NCBI GenBank assembly: GCA_046727175.1
Contig: JBKPCD010000080.1
Span: forward strand, 1-52,938
DNA length: 52,938 nt
Origin: JBKPCD01 sp046727175
Lineage (GTDB): Bacteria; Acidobacteriota; Vicinamibacteria; Vicinamibacterales; 2-12-FULL-66-21
Reading direction: 5' to 3'
Made by a program: the position numbers and the translations under genes. The notes under the pieces were generated by a model that was not told where the DNA came from, did not search any database, and was given only the letters and a program-made list of their open reading frames with translations. Shown in pieces: positions 9,170-17,764 of this stretch (its first letter is position 1; each line of letters starts with the position of its first letter).

Positions 9170-10435
9170 ATGACCCTTTCTCGCGCGAACGGCCGATATC
9201 GGCGATACCTGGTCGTTGCCGCGCTGTTCATCCTCTCGCTCATCACCTACATCGATCGTGCCGCGATCTCGACTGGCAAGGGCCCCATCGCCGCCGAGCT
9301 CTCGCTGACGGACACACAGATGGGCGGCGTGTTCAGCGCATTTGCGCTCGGGTACGCGGCGGCGCAGATCCCATCGGGCTGGCTTGCGGATCGTCTGGGT
9401 CCGCGTCGGGCCCTCGCGGTTGTCGTTGTCCTCTGGAGTCTCCTGACGTCGCTCACGGGAGCGATGACCCGTCTGAGTCCGCTGCTCGCGGTGCGTTTTC
9501 TCTTCGGCGCCGCCGAGGCGGGCGCCTTTCCCGGGTCGGCCCGTGTCTTCTACAACTGGCTGCCGGCGGCCGAGCGCGGCATCGCCAATGGGATCCTCTT
9601 TTCTGGCGCCCTACTTGGCGGGGCAGTCGCGTTTCCGATATATGCCTGGCTGCTGGACAACTACAGCTGGCGCGGCGCTTTCTACATTCTTGGTATTCCG
9701 GGCGTCGTCTGGGCAGTCTGCTGGCTGATCTGGTTTCGCGATTATCCGGAGCAGAGAGTCCGTCACGAATCCATCGCGGCCGCGCCGCCGCAGAGTCTCG
9801 GCACGGTCCTGCGGTCCCGCGCCATGCTCCTTGCCATGACGCAGTACCTTGCCGGGAACTTCACCTTTTACATCTGTATTTCATGGATGCACCCGCATCT
9901 CATCGAGCACTACGGCCTGAACCAGCGTGAAGCGGCGCGATACGCCATGATCCCGCTGCTCTGCGGCGCAGGCTCGAACTGGGTTGCGGGCCTGCTGGTC
10001 GATTCCCTGTACAGGTCCGGCCTGCGCTCATGGTCGCGTCGCATCCCCGGCATCGCCGGCTTCGTGCTCGCGACGCTGGGCGTGTTGTGGGTGTCCGTCG
10101 CGGGTACTGCGACGAGCGCGATCGTCGGGTTCGCGATTGCCACGTTTGGCGTCGAGATGACGATCAGTCCGAGCTGGGCCTTCTGCCTCGATATCGGCGG
10201 GACGAGCTCTGGAACGGTCTCGGCGGCGATGAACATGGCCGGCAACTTCGGAGGCTTCATCAGCACGAACGCCTTTCCCTTGCTCCGCGGCCTGACTGGC
10301 AGTCCGGCCACCTACTTTCACGCGGCGGCGCTCCTGAACGTCGTCGGGATTCTGTGCTGGTGGTCGATGCGATCGCTGAACACACCGTCGGCGTCGCTGC
10401 CCGAACGAGAGCTCCAGAAGGCGGGGTTGAAATGA
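9170..10435 (+). CDS. MFS transporter, anion:cation symporter (ACS) type
   Basis: A 421-residue inner-membrane carrier with about 12 predicted membrane helices. The first helix ends in ITYIDRAAIS, as in the ACS family (hexuronate, galactonate, tartrate and phthalate carriers), and the loop after helix 2 carries the MFS motif GWLADRLGPRR (residues about 66-76). Helix 4 contains RFLFGAAEAGAFPG, also an ACS hallmark. It starts 13 bases after the regulator stop and overlaps the PQQ gene by ATGA. An organic or sugar-acid anion is the likely cargo, which agrees with the aldolase and dehydrogenases upstream; the exact ligand is inference. Confidence 0.92.
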   Translation: MTLSRANGRYRRYLVVAALFILSLITYIDRAAISTGKGPIAAELSLTDTQMGGVFSAFALGYAAAQIPSGWLADRLGPRRALAVVVVLWSLLTSLTGAMTRLSPLLAVRFLFGAAEAGAFPGSARVFYNWLPAAERGIANGILFSGALLGGAVAFPIYAWLLDNYSWRGAFYILGIPGVVWAVCWLIWFRDYPEQRVRHESIAAAPPQSLGTVLRSRAMLLAMTQYLAGNFTFYICISWMHPHLIEHYGLNQREAARYAMIPLLCGAGSNWVAGLLVDSLYRSGLRSWSRRIPGIAGFVLATLGVLWVSVAGTATSAIVGFAIATFGVEMTISPSWAFCLDIGGTSSGTVSAAMNMAGNFGGFISTNAFPLLRGLTGSPATYFHAAALLNVVGILCWWSMRSLNTPSASLPERELQKAGLK

Positions 10436-12282
10436 CTTTCAGATTCCCGCGCTCGGCGTACGCGTTCATCGTTCTCGCTCTCGCAATCAAGGCAGCCGCC
10501 GCTTTCACTCGAGGGCCGTCGAACGCCGGGACGAACGTCGATTGGCCGGTCTATCGTGGGGACCAGAAGGCGAATCAGTACGTGCCGCTGGCACAGATTC
10601 ACGCGGCGAACGTCCACAAGCTCGTTCCTGCCTGGGAGTACCACACGGGTGACGCGACTCAGCGCTCGACCATGCATGTCAATCCGATCGTGGTGAACGG
10701 CGTCATGTACATCACGACTCCCAGTCTCAGGGCGGTTGCGCTCGACGCGAGCACGGGCCGTGAGATCTGGTCCTTCGATCCCTCGAAATACAACGAAGGC
10801 GGCGCCGTGATCAGGTTGCGCAACCGTGGCGTCGCCTACTGGAAGGGTGCGGAAGGCGAGCGGATTTTTCACTTCGTCAAGGACCGTGTTTACGGGTTGG
10901 ATGCGAAGACGGGCCGATTGATCCTGTCCTTCGGAAAGTCGGGATACATCGACCTCCGCGAAAACCTGGGAGTCGATCCAGCCAAGGTCGGGCTCGAGAT
11001 GACATCCCCCGGCGCAGTCTACCGGGATCTTCTCATCCTCGGCTCGCGCGTCAACGAGAGCTACGATGCGTCTCCCGGTCATATCCGCGCATACGACGCG
11101 GCAACCGGAAGGCTCGTGTGGATCTTCCACACGATCCCCCGCGAAGGTCAGCCGGGTCATGACACGTGGAAGTGGGTCGAGGGCGAAACCTACGGCGGCG
11201 CGAACGCCTGGGGAGGCATTACAGTCGACGAGGAGCGAGGCTGGGTGTTCGCCGCAACGGGTTCGGCGACGGACGATTTCTACGGGGGCTTTCGCAAGGG
11301 GTCGAACCTGTACGCCAACAGCGTGCTCGCCCTGGATGCCACGACCGGCGAGCTCAAATGGCATTACCAGACGGTACGCCACGACATCTGGGACTACGAC
11401 AATCCTGCGGCGCCAATCCTCGCAACGCTCACGGTCGGCAACTCCTCGAAGGATGTTGTGGTGCAGCTCACGAAGATGGGCTTCACGTTCGTGCTGGACC
11501 GCGATACGGGACAACCCCTGTTTCCCGTTCAAGACGTGCCTGTTCCGCGCTCGACGGTGCCGGGCGAGGAGACGTGGCCCACGCAGCCCATTCCTCTCAA
11601 ACCGCCACCGCTCGTTCGTCAATCGCTCACCGAAGCCGACCTGACGAACATCACCCCGGCAGCCCGCGAATACGCGGTGAAGGAATTCAAGAAGTACAGA
11701 TCCGGATCGATCTACACGCCGCCGAGCCTGCAGGGGACGCTCACGCAGCCCGGGCACCTCGGAGGGAGCGAGTGGCACGGTGCTGCCTTCGATCCGTCGT
11801 TGAACGTCCTGTATGTCAACGTGAACGACGCACCGACCATCAATCGTCTGCGCCCGATCCACGATTCGCCTGTGGATGCCGGGCAGAGCCCCGCGCAGCT
11901 CGGCCGCCAGATCTACGACCGCACGTGCGTTGCGTGCCATGGCGAGGAACGACAAGGCGTTCCACCGCACACTCCGTCGCTCCTGGACCTGAAGAAGAGC
12001 CGGCAGGAAATCGAAGCTGTAATCCGTCAGGGACGCAACAGCATGCCTGCATTCGGCTACTTCAGTTTCCCGCGAAACGAGCGCGCTGATCGCGTACTTG
12101 ATCAGCCCGCCAGGCGAGGTGAAGAGCCGTGCGATCACGGGAGCTCCCGACCGTTACACGATCGAGGGGTACACCGTCTTCAGCGATCCCGACGGCGTGC
12201 CGGCGATCTCGCCTCCGTGGGGCACGCTCAATGCCATCGACCTCGTGAAAGGCGAGATCCTCTGGAAGGTGCCGCTGGGTGA
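10432..12282 (+). CDS. PQQ-dependent dehydrogenase with cytochrome c domain, N-terminal part (frameshifted)
   Basis: First part of a large periplasmic quinoprotein. The N-terminus (RSAYAFIVLALAIKAAAAF) is a signal peptide. A PQQ beta-propeller follows with repeated W-motifs such as LDASTGREIWSFDP, YDAATGRLVWIFHT and LDATTGELKWHYQ, as in membrane glucose/alcohol dehydrogenase relatives. An inserted haem-binding segment CVACHG lies near residue 503. Homology continues to about base 12070 (MPAFGYFSFP). Beyond it the frame is nonsense to 12282, while the expected sequence (ETSALIAYLISPPGE) is in the next frame. One extra base in TTTCCCGCG (12066-12074) would explain this. ATG 10432 overlaps the transporter stop. 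The function is probably oxidation of a sugar or alcohol with electrons passed to the haem. Confidence 0.85.
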   Translation: MTFRFPRSAYAFIVLALAIKAAAAFTRGPSNAGTNVDWPVYRGDQKANQYVPLAQIHAANVHKLVPAWEYHTGDATQRSTMHVNPIVVNGVMYITTPSLRAVALDASTGREIWSFDPSKYNEGGAVIRLRNRGVAYWKGAEGERIFHFVKDRVYGLDAKTGRLILSFGKSGYIDLRENLGVDPAKVGLEMTSPGAVYRDLLILGSRVNESYDASPGHIRAYDAATGRLVWIFHTIPREGQPGHDTWKWVEGETYGGANAWGGITVDEERGWVFAATGSATDDFYGGFRKGSNLYANSVLALDATTGELKWHYQTVRHDIWDYDNPAAPILATLTVGNSSKDVVVQLTKMGFTFVLDRDTGQPLFPVQDVPVPRSTVPGEETWPTQPIPLKPPPLVRQSLTEADLTNITPAAREYAVKEFKKYRSGSIYTPPSLQGTLTQPGHLGGSEWHGAAFDPSLNVLYVNVNDAPTINRLRPIHDSPVDAGQSPAQLGRQIYDRTCVACHGEERQGVPPHTPSLLDLKKSRQEIEAVIRQGRNSMPAFGYFSFPRNERADRVLDQPARRGEEPCDHGSSRPLHDRGVHRLQRSRRRAGDLASVGHAQCHRPRERRDPLEGAAG

Positions 12283-13294
12283 ATATCCGCAACTGGTCGC
12301 CAAGGGGATACGGAACACGGGCTCGATGAATTTCGGCGGCGCGGTGGCGACGGCGGGCGGTTTGATATTCGTCGCCGCGACGGCCGATGAAAAAATCCGC
12401 GCCTTCGAGAAGCAGTCCGGAAGAGTGCTGTGGGAGTACCAGCTGCGCGCTGCCGGCTACGCGACACCGAGCGTCTACATGATCAACGGTCGGGAGTACG
12501 TCGCGATTGCAGCGGGGGGCGGCGGAAAGAACGCCACAAGGTCCGGCGATGCGATCGTCGTGTTCGCTCTGCCGGCGTCGACTGATGCACAACGGACTGG
12601 CGGGAACGACAGGCCGAGCTCCGACTGGATCTCGCTGTTCGACAGGACCACGTTGAACGGCTGGGTCCACATGAACGGCGCGCACACCTACACAGTCGAA
12701 GACGGCGCCATTGTCGGCCGGACCGTGGAGAGCAGCGCGAGTACCAATTCATTCCTCTGCACGACACGCGAGTTCGACGACTTCGAGCTCGAGCTGGACA
12801 CGATGGTCGACCGGGTCACGAACCAGGGCATTCAGATCAGATCGCAGGTCAGGCCGGTGAAGACAACAGGCCGGAGTTTCGAATCGTTTGCCGGCAGGGT
12901 CTACGGACCGCAGGTGGAAGTGCGGCGATTCTACAAGGGACAGCCGACGACCGGGCTGATCTACGGCGAGGCGTTAGGCACGAACTGGCTGTCGTCGCCG
13001 CAGAAAATCGAGGAAGGCCATCGCTACTTCATCGACGAGGGCTGGAACACGCTCCGCATCGTCGCGAGAGGGCCGCGGATTCAGACGTGGGTGAACGGAC
13101 ACGCGGTCGAAGATCTGGTGAACGAGGACGTGTACAAGACGCACCCAAGGGGGTTCATCGGGCTGCAGATTCACGGATTGAGCGAGCGCGAAGTCAATAT
13201 GCCGCTGTATGCCGGTTCCGGCGTGACGGTCAGCGAGCCGCTGATCAGCCGGTGGCGCAACATCCGAATCCGGCCGCTTCCAAAGGGGCAATGA
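12098..13294 (+). CDS. PQQ propeller C-terminal blades fused to DUF1080 domain (continuation after frameshift)
   Basis: Second part of the same gene, in the next frame; the TTG at 12098 is only the first possible start and is unlikely to be used. It opens with the end of the cytochrome c fold (YLISPPGEVKSRA), completes the propeller (NAIDLVKGEILWKVPLGEYP, FGGAVATAGGLIFVAATAD, AFEKQSGRVLWEYQL), and then has a DUF1080 (3-keto-disaccharide-hydrolase-like, concanavalin-type) domain from about base 12625: WISLFDRTTLNGW, VEDGAIVGR, DFELELD, GIQIRSQV, YGPQVEV, GWNTLRIVARG, GFIGLQIHG. If the shift is a base-calling error, the protein is about 953 residues: PQQ, haem, PQQ, DUF1080. That combination suggests oxidation and then cleavage of a bound saccharide in the periplasm. 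Confidence 0.82.
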   Translation: MISPPGEVKSRAITGAPDRYTIEGYTVFSDPDGVPAISPPWGTLNAIDLVKGEILWKVPLGEYPQLVAKGIRNTGSMNFGGAVATAGGLIFVAATADEKIRAFEKQSGRVLWEYQLRAAGYATPSVYMINGREYVAIAAGGGGKNATRSGDAIVVFALPASTDAQRTGGNDRPSSDWISLFDRTTLNGWVHMNGAHTYTVEDGAIVGRTVESSASTNSFLCTTREFDDFELELDTMVDRVTNQGIQIRSQVRPVKTTGRSFESFAGRVYGPQVEVRRFYKGQPTTGLIYGEALGTNWLSSPQKIEEGHRYFIDEGWNTLRIVARGPRIQTWVNGHAVEDLVNEDVYKTHPRGFIGLQIHGLSEREVNMPLYAGSGVTVSEPLISRWRNIRIRPLPKGQ

Positions 13295-13333
13295 GGCGTT
13301 TGGGAGTGACCACCTCGCGCTACGCTTCGGGAT

Positions 13334-14572
13334 ATGAGCCACGCCGCGCGCGAAGACGTGCATCGCCAACTCGATGCCTGCATCCGTGACCTGCGTGAGG
13401 AGATGATCGACTTCACGAGAGAGCTCGTGGCCGTTCGGTCAGAGAACCCGCCAGGGTCGCGATATCCCGAGTGCGTGCGTGTGATCGCGTCTCGGCTTCG
13501 CGGCCTCGGCCTGCCCTGTGAGCGCGTGGCGTTTCGTCCCCGAAGGGGTCTCCGAGATGAATCCGGCGCCGCCGTCGTGCTGAGCAGCGTTGGCTCCGGA
13601 ACGCGTACCTTGTACTTCTCTGGCCACTACGACGTCGTGCCCGTCACCACGCCAGGCCAGTTTAGGCCCATGCTCCGCGGGAAGGCGTTGTTCGGGCGCG
13701 GGAGTGCAGACATGAAGGGCGGCCTGGCATCCATGCTGTACGCCGCTGTCGCATTGCAGCGCCTGCGCGTACCGCTTGACGGCCGCCTCGGGCTCGTGTT
13801 CGTGCCCGACGAAGAGACCGGAGGGCGACGCGGCTCCGGATTCCTGACGGCAACGAAGCGCCTGGGCTCACACGGGATCGGAATGCTCACGCCGGAGCCG
13901 ACGAGCGGTGCCGTCTGGAATGCCAACCGTGGTGCCCTGACCATGCGGGTGACGGTGTACGGACGCGAGGCCCATGTCGGGCTCCTGCATCAAGGCCGAA
14001 ACGCGTTCGAGGATGCAGTCCGGGTCGTCGCGGGCCTGCAGCGCCTGGCACGTCGGGTTGCACGGCGTCGCACGCGCTTTCACGTGACGCCCGATGCAGC
14101 TCGCCGCTCACTGATGCTGATCGGAGGACGCGTCGAGGCCGGATCGAACTTCAACGTCGTGCCTGGCCGCTGCGTGTTCACGGTTGATCGGCGCATGAAT
14201 CCGGAGGAAGACTTCGAAGCGGAGCGAGCGGCGCTCTTCGAAGTCTTCGCCGAGGCCCGGCGCGCCGGCGTGTCACTGGATGTGGATGTATTTCAGGAAG
14301 GCTGTCCTTCCGGGACATCAGACGCCACGCAGCTCGGTCGAGCGCTCAGCGCCAACGTGCGCGCGGTCACGGGCCGGGCGCCGAGGTTCGAGATGTGTCC
14401 AGGACTCCTGGAGACCAGGTTCTACGCCGAGCAAGGAATGCCCGCGTACGCCTATGGCCCCGGTCTTCTTGCCGTGTCCCACGGACCCAAGGAGTTCGTC
14501 CACACCGACCGCATCGTCGAATGCGCGGCGATCTACGCACGCACGGCAGCTACAGTGCTGCGGATGTCATGA
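13334..14572 (+). CDS. M20-family metallopeptidase / deacylase (ArgE-DapE-CPG2 type)
   Basis: A 412-residue zinc-dependent hydrolase of amide bonds. Metal and catalytic residues are recognisable: FSGHYDVVP with His98 and Asp100, GRGSADMKGG with bridging Asp126, the general base pair in PDEETGG (Glu160-Glu161), and a late HGPKEFVHTDR segment supplying a His. The central dimerisation domain is around TMRVTVYGREAHVGLLHQG. No signal peptide is seen, so it is cytosolic. It begins 40 bases after the PQQ/DUF1080 gene and may be the last gene of the block. A small acyl-amino acid or dipeptide substrate is typical, but its link to the oxidative pathway is not clear. Confidence 0.9.
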   Translation: MSHAAREDVHRQLDACIRDLREEMIDFTRELVAVRSENPPGSRYPECVRVIASRLRGLGLPCERVAFRPRRGLRDESGAAVVLSSVGSGTRTLYFSGHYDVVPVTTPGQFRPMLRGKALFGRGSADMKGGLASMLYAAVALQRLRVPLDGRLGLVFVPDEETGGRRGSGFLTATKRLGSHGIGMLTPEPTSGAVWNANRGALTMRVTVYGREAHVGLLHQGRNAFEDAVRVVAGLQRLARRVARRRTRFHVTPDAARRSLMLIGGRVEAGSNFNVVPGRCVFTVDRRMNPEEDFEAERAALFEVFAEARRAGVSLDVDVFQEGCPSGTSDATQLGRALSANVRAVTGRAPRFEMCPGLLETRFYAEQGMPAYAYGPGLLAVSHGPKEFVHTDRIVECAAIYARTAATVLRMS

Positions 14573-15039
14573 ATCCTCAACGCTTGAAGCCGAGTGTCGT
14601 GCGTCAGCAGCTCGTCTTCGAGCGGCGTCTTTGCCACGGTCTGAGCGGCGCGTCGCTTTACCAACCACCGCTCGTCAACCGTCAACCTCTCGGCATCGCG
14701 AGACAATCAGACCCAGCGCGCGGAGAACCTGAGGGCATCGACGTTTTGTTCCCTCCGCACGTGCAGACTCACTGTCAGCGGCAACAGTTCCACTTCGGTG
14801 CCGATGGACGTATCATCCGCCACGACTATGTAGCGGACGTGATCGGCGTCTGGGCGCGTGGTGCCCACTTCTGGGAGGGTTACGAGAGATCCGAGGGCCT
14901 CCTGATTGCCCGCCGACGGCGCGTTGTGGGCCGGCTCGGACGACGTCCGACACAACTGTCGGTGCTGTGTGTCCAGTTCGGGGAGCCATTGGTTGGTCAC
15001 GAGCCAAAACCCCGAGCAGACTTCAGTCGAAGCGTCTGA
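14569..15039 (+). pseudogene. C-terminal remnant of a conserved hypothetical protein
   Basis: An open frame of 156 codons whose ATG overlaps the M20 stop, but only the last two thirds looks protein-like: LFPPHVQTHCQRQQFHFG, then ADGRIIRHDYVADVIG, then SEGLLIARRRRVVGR. This strand pattern (an FP-x-x-x-TH start, a reported DG-LLRRHDY segment and a final TRRRV strand) matches the C-terminus of a widespread family of uncharacterised proteins of about 220-250 residues, recalled from family knowledge. The N-terminal half is missing, and the first 55 residues have unrelated composition. I read it as a truncated copy, not a working gene. A database search with residues 50-140 would settle the family. 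Confidence 0.5.
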
Positions 15040-15115
15040 GTCGCAGCGTGATTTCTAGCGGAGCACAGCCCTCAAGACCGAGGCCGTTGATTGGAACGGT
15101 CGTTGGAGAAGCGCG

Positions 15116-15529
15116 ATGGCGTACAGGATCCGCCGCGTCGAGTACTACCACGCAAACGTCCGGGACGACCTGGGTTCAGCCTACCGCGTCCTGCAGCAGC
15201 TCGCCGGCCTGGGCGTCAATCTGCTTGCCTTTGCGGCCGTCCCCAGCGGACCGGACTTTGCGCAGCTCACCCTTTTCCCGGAGGACCCGGGCAAGCTGAT
15301 GGCCGAGGCGCGCGCTGCGCATCTGCAGCTAGACGGTCCCTACCACGCTTTGCTGGTGCAGGGGGACGACGAGCTTGGCGTCGTCGCGCGCGTGCATGAG
15401 CGCCTCGTCGGTGTGGGCGTCGACGTCTACGCGTCCACGGGCGTGACCGACGGCCGGGGATCCTTCGGGTACCTGGTGTACCTCCGCGAAGATCAGTTCG
15501 AGCGGGCCGCCTCGACACTCGGCCTTTGA
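15116..15529 (+). CDS. ACT-domain-like small protein
   Basis: A 137-residue cytosolic protein with GGAG seven bases before ATG 15116. It has two beta-alpha-beta-beta-alpha-beta units typical of ACT folds. The first (residues 5-75) begins IRRVEYYHANVRDDLGSAYR with helix VLQQLAGLGVNLLAFA. The second (residues 76-135) has LLVQGDDELGVVARVHERL, VGVGVDVYASTGV and GSFGYLVYL. ACT domains usually bind amino acids and regulate enzymes; stand-alone tandem forms like this are common in Acidobacteriota and of unknown role. It is flanked by non-coding DNA on both sides, so it is probably monocistronic. Confidence 0.82.
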   Translation: MAYRIRRVEYYHANVRDDLGSAYRVLQQLAGLGVNLLAFAAVPSGPDFAQLTLFPEDPGKLMAEARAAHLQLDGPYHALLVQGDDELGVVARVHERLVGVGVDVYASTGVTDGRGSFGYLVYLREDQFERAASTLGL

Positions 15530-15812
15530 GCCACAACTGGCGGCCGAGAGAGCCCAAACCGCGCGAACGAGCCCAGGAGGGCGCGGCCGGGTTCGGGTGA
15601 ACGCTCTCTGGACCACGTTATCGGAGTTCGCGGAGCGTGAGGTTGAGGATGAAGGGTGAAGGGTGGTCCGGCTGCTGAAGCAACATCAGAGCGAGGATCG
15701 TCAGTGTTAGCATGGCCGCGCTTCACCCGGAGGAGACACAGTTGTCATGTCGAAAGCGTCCTGGGATGCCTGAGACTCACCTAAGGTTATGCCCTCGAAC
15801 GATTGGACGTCG

Positions 15813-15968
15813 TTAGCGCCCGACCAAAATCAACACTCCCGCAATCAGCGCGAGCGCCGCCATTAGAACATGCGGAATCGGGACGGCGGCGAGTCCCGCG
15901 AGGCCCGTGAGAATGAGCCAAATTGAGAGGAGCAGCATTCCACCGCTTCGCGTAATCGCAACAGCCAT
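15813..15968 (-). CDS. small membrane protein, 51 residues
   Basis: A short gene on the minus strand with an excellent start: CTGGAGGCGCACAC precedes ATG 15968, with GGAGG at the ideal distance. The product (MAVAITRSGGMLLLSIWLIL at the N-terminus) is almost entirely two hydrophobic helices and ends LIAGVLILVGR. Similar two-helix proteins of 45-60 residues starting with a GG-M-LLL-IWLI pattern occur widely in bacteria without known function. The frame stays open upstream, but the ribosome binding site decides this start. The 283 bases between this gene and the ACT gene hold no convincing gene. Confidence 0.7.
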   Translation of the reverse strand: MAVAITRSGGMLLLSIWLILTGLAGLAAVPIPHVLMAALALIAGVLILVGR

Positions 15969-16164
15969 GTGTGCGCCTCCAGGCAAAAAGCAGCCAATGA
16001 TACCGTCGCGCGAGTGCCGATTCACCGCAAGTTTCGCGGTCATCTCCTTGGGACTCGCGCTCGATGACCACAGCCACCGTTCGACAGGCCTGAGCGGGAC
16101 CTCGTGAACGACGGGGCGGGATATGGCCTTCCACCGCCGGATGACGTTGGGCGTTAATGCCTGG

Positions 16165-16341
16165 CTACCCAGCCGTGATCGCGGAAGGCGGCAACAGCGT
16201 GTGCGGCTGCTTCGATAGAGTCGGCACTCCTAGATACCGCAAGACTAACAGGGTCAAGTCATCGTTCTGTGCAGCATCGCCTCTGAACCGCTGAACCGTG
16301 TCCAGAACACATTCCAAGAGAATACCTGGCGACAATTCACG
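16165..16341 (-). pseudogene. C-terminal remnant of a SpoIIE/RsbU-type PP2C phosphatase
   Basis: On the minus strand this frame encodes LSPGILLECVLDTVQRFRGD followed by AAQNDDLTLLVLRYLG. This is the characteristic last helix and DD(L/I)TL(L/V)V strand of PP2C-type SpoIIE phosphatases, which close with a metal-binding Asp pair. Nothing recognisable as the rest of the phosphatase precedes it; upstream codons in the same frame have no such pattern, and the region soon enters the opposite-strand glycosidase. It is best read as the tail of a deleted regulator gene. Confidence 0.55.
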
Positions 16342-16505
16342 ATTAGTCTCCACGCAGGAGACGTCGCTGCTTATGGGCTGCTCCGCTCTTTGGCAATCCT
16401 CTCGGGTCTCCCTCGACCAGGTGCAGGAGTTGATTCCCGTCGCCGTCCCAGTCGACAATCCACAGGGCGAGGAAGGCCTGCGCTGAATCGACGAAAGAGC
16501 AAGCG

Positions 16506-17657
16506 ATGAACGCAACACGACTCCCTGGTCTCATGCTGATCGGCAGTCTCGCCACGCTCGCGCCTGCGCAAACGCCGACAGCGCGCTGGCCGGAGGCGAA
16601 AGCGAACGAGTGGTACGCGAGACAACCCTGGCTCGTCGGGAGCAACTACATTCCGGCCAATGCGATCAACGAGCTCGAAATGTGGCAAGCCGTGACGTTC
16701 GATCCAAACACGATCGACAAGGAGCTCGGCTGGGCCGAGAGTCTCGGCATGACGACGATGCGGGTGTTCCTGCACGACCTGGCATGGCAGCAGGACGCTG
16801 CTGGTTATCGCGATAGAATCGATCGCTTCCTGCAGATCGCGACGCGACACCGCATCAAGCCGCTGTTCGTCCTCTTCGACTCGTGCTGGGATCCCGATCC
16901 GAAGCTCGGACGGCAACGCGATCAGAAGCCGGGCGTGCACAATTCCGGATGGCTGCAGAGCCCTGGGGCCAAGGCGCTGCAGGATCCGGGAGAGTACCCG
17001 CGGCTCAAAGCCTATGTCACCGGCGTGGTGAAGGCCTTTGGCAAGGACCCTCGTGTGCTCGGCTGGGACGTCTGGAACGAGCCAGACAACACGAACACGA
17101 ACAGCTATGGGAGCGTAGAACCGAAGAACAAGGTCGAGCTCGTCCTCGCTCTCTTGCCGCAGGTGTTCGAATGGTCACGCGAGGCCGGCGCCGAGCAGCC
17201 ACTGACATCCGGCGTCTGGAAGGGCGACTGGTCGACGGACGACAAGCTGTCGCCCATGGAGCGCGTCCAGCTCGAGAGGTCCGACGTGATCTCGTTCCAC
17301 AATTACGACAGCGGCGCCGAGTTCGAGAAGCGGATCAAATGGCTGCAGCGATACGGTCGGCCGATCCTGTGCACCGAGTACATGGCACGCGGCAACGGCA
17401 GCACGTTCCAGGGCTCGTTGCCTATCGCTCAGAAATACAAGGTGGCCGCCATCAACTGGGGGTTCGTCGCGGGAAAGACTCAGACGTACTTGCCGTGGGA
17501 CTCATGGCAGAAGCCGTATGTCGATCGGGAGCCGGCGGTGTGGTTTCACGAGATCTTCAAGCGCGATGGGACGCCGTATAAACAGGACGAAGTGGACCTG
17601 ATTCGTAAATTGACAGGTGCAGCGGTTCGCGGATCCAAGCGTAGCGGCAAGGGTTGA
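16506..17657 (+). CDS. secreted clan GH-A glycoside hydrolase (GH5-like)
   Basis: A 383-residue enzyme with an N-terminal signal peptide (LPGLMLIGSLATLAPAQ, cleaved near residue 22). The barrel shows the two carboxylates of clan GH-A retaining glycosidases: acid/base Glu192 in GWDVWNEPDN and nucleophile Glu291 in PILCTEYMARG. Other conserved segments are GMTTMRVFLHDLAW (strand 2) and VISFHNYD (strand 6). Relatives are annotated as cellulase-family or beta-1,4-xylanase/mannanase proteins; the polymer cannot be chosen here. The start is ATG 16506, a few bases after GAAAGAGCAAGCG. It stands alone between two regulator remnants on the opposite strand. Confidence 0.88.
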   Translation: MNATRLPGLMLIGSLATLAPAQTPTARWPEAKANEWYARQPWLVGSNYIPANAINELEMWQAVTFDPNTIDKELGWAESLGMTTMRVFLHDLAWQQDAAGYRDRIDRFLQIATRHRIKPLFVLFDSCWDPDPKLGRQRDQKPGVHNSGWLQSPGAKALQDPGEYPRLKAYVTGVVKAFGKDPRVLGWDVWNEPDNTNTNSYGSVEPKNKVELVLALLPQVFEWSREAGAEQPLTSGVWKGDWSTDDKLSPMERVQLERSDVISFHNYDSGAEFEKRIKWLQRYGRPILCTEYMARGNGSTFQGSLPIAQKYKVAAINWGFVAGKTQTYLPWDSWQKPYVDREPAVWFHEIFKRDGTPYKQDEVDLIRKLTGAAVRGSKRSGKG

Positions 17658-17764
17658 GAGGTACGGTCCGAGATACTTGCCAGCAGCGCTGCCGCCCACG
17701 ACGCATGAACGCGCCATCTACTGGAGGCCTTCGGCGTCGCTGTGACCTTCGCCGGCTCCATCAC

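Noticed and set aside
10318..12138. 606-codon open frame on the minus strand
   Set aside because: It mirrors the PQQ gene, is Arg/Val/Asp-rich without domain pattern, and the plus strand shows clear propeller and haem motifs.
15618..15713. 31-codon minus-strand peptide starting MLTLTILALMLLQQP
   Set aside because: It looks like a signal peptide front, but there is no mature domain and no good ribosome binding site.
16343..16500. Minus-strand LWIVDWDGDGNQLLHL, resembling an FG-GAP/VCBS repeat
   Set aside because: Only one short match, with no repeat structure around it; too weak to call.
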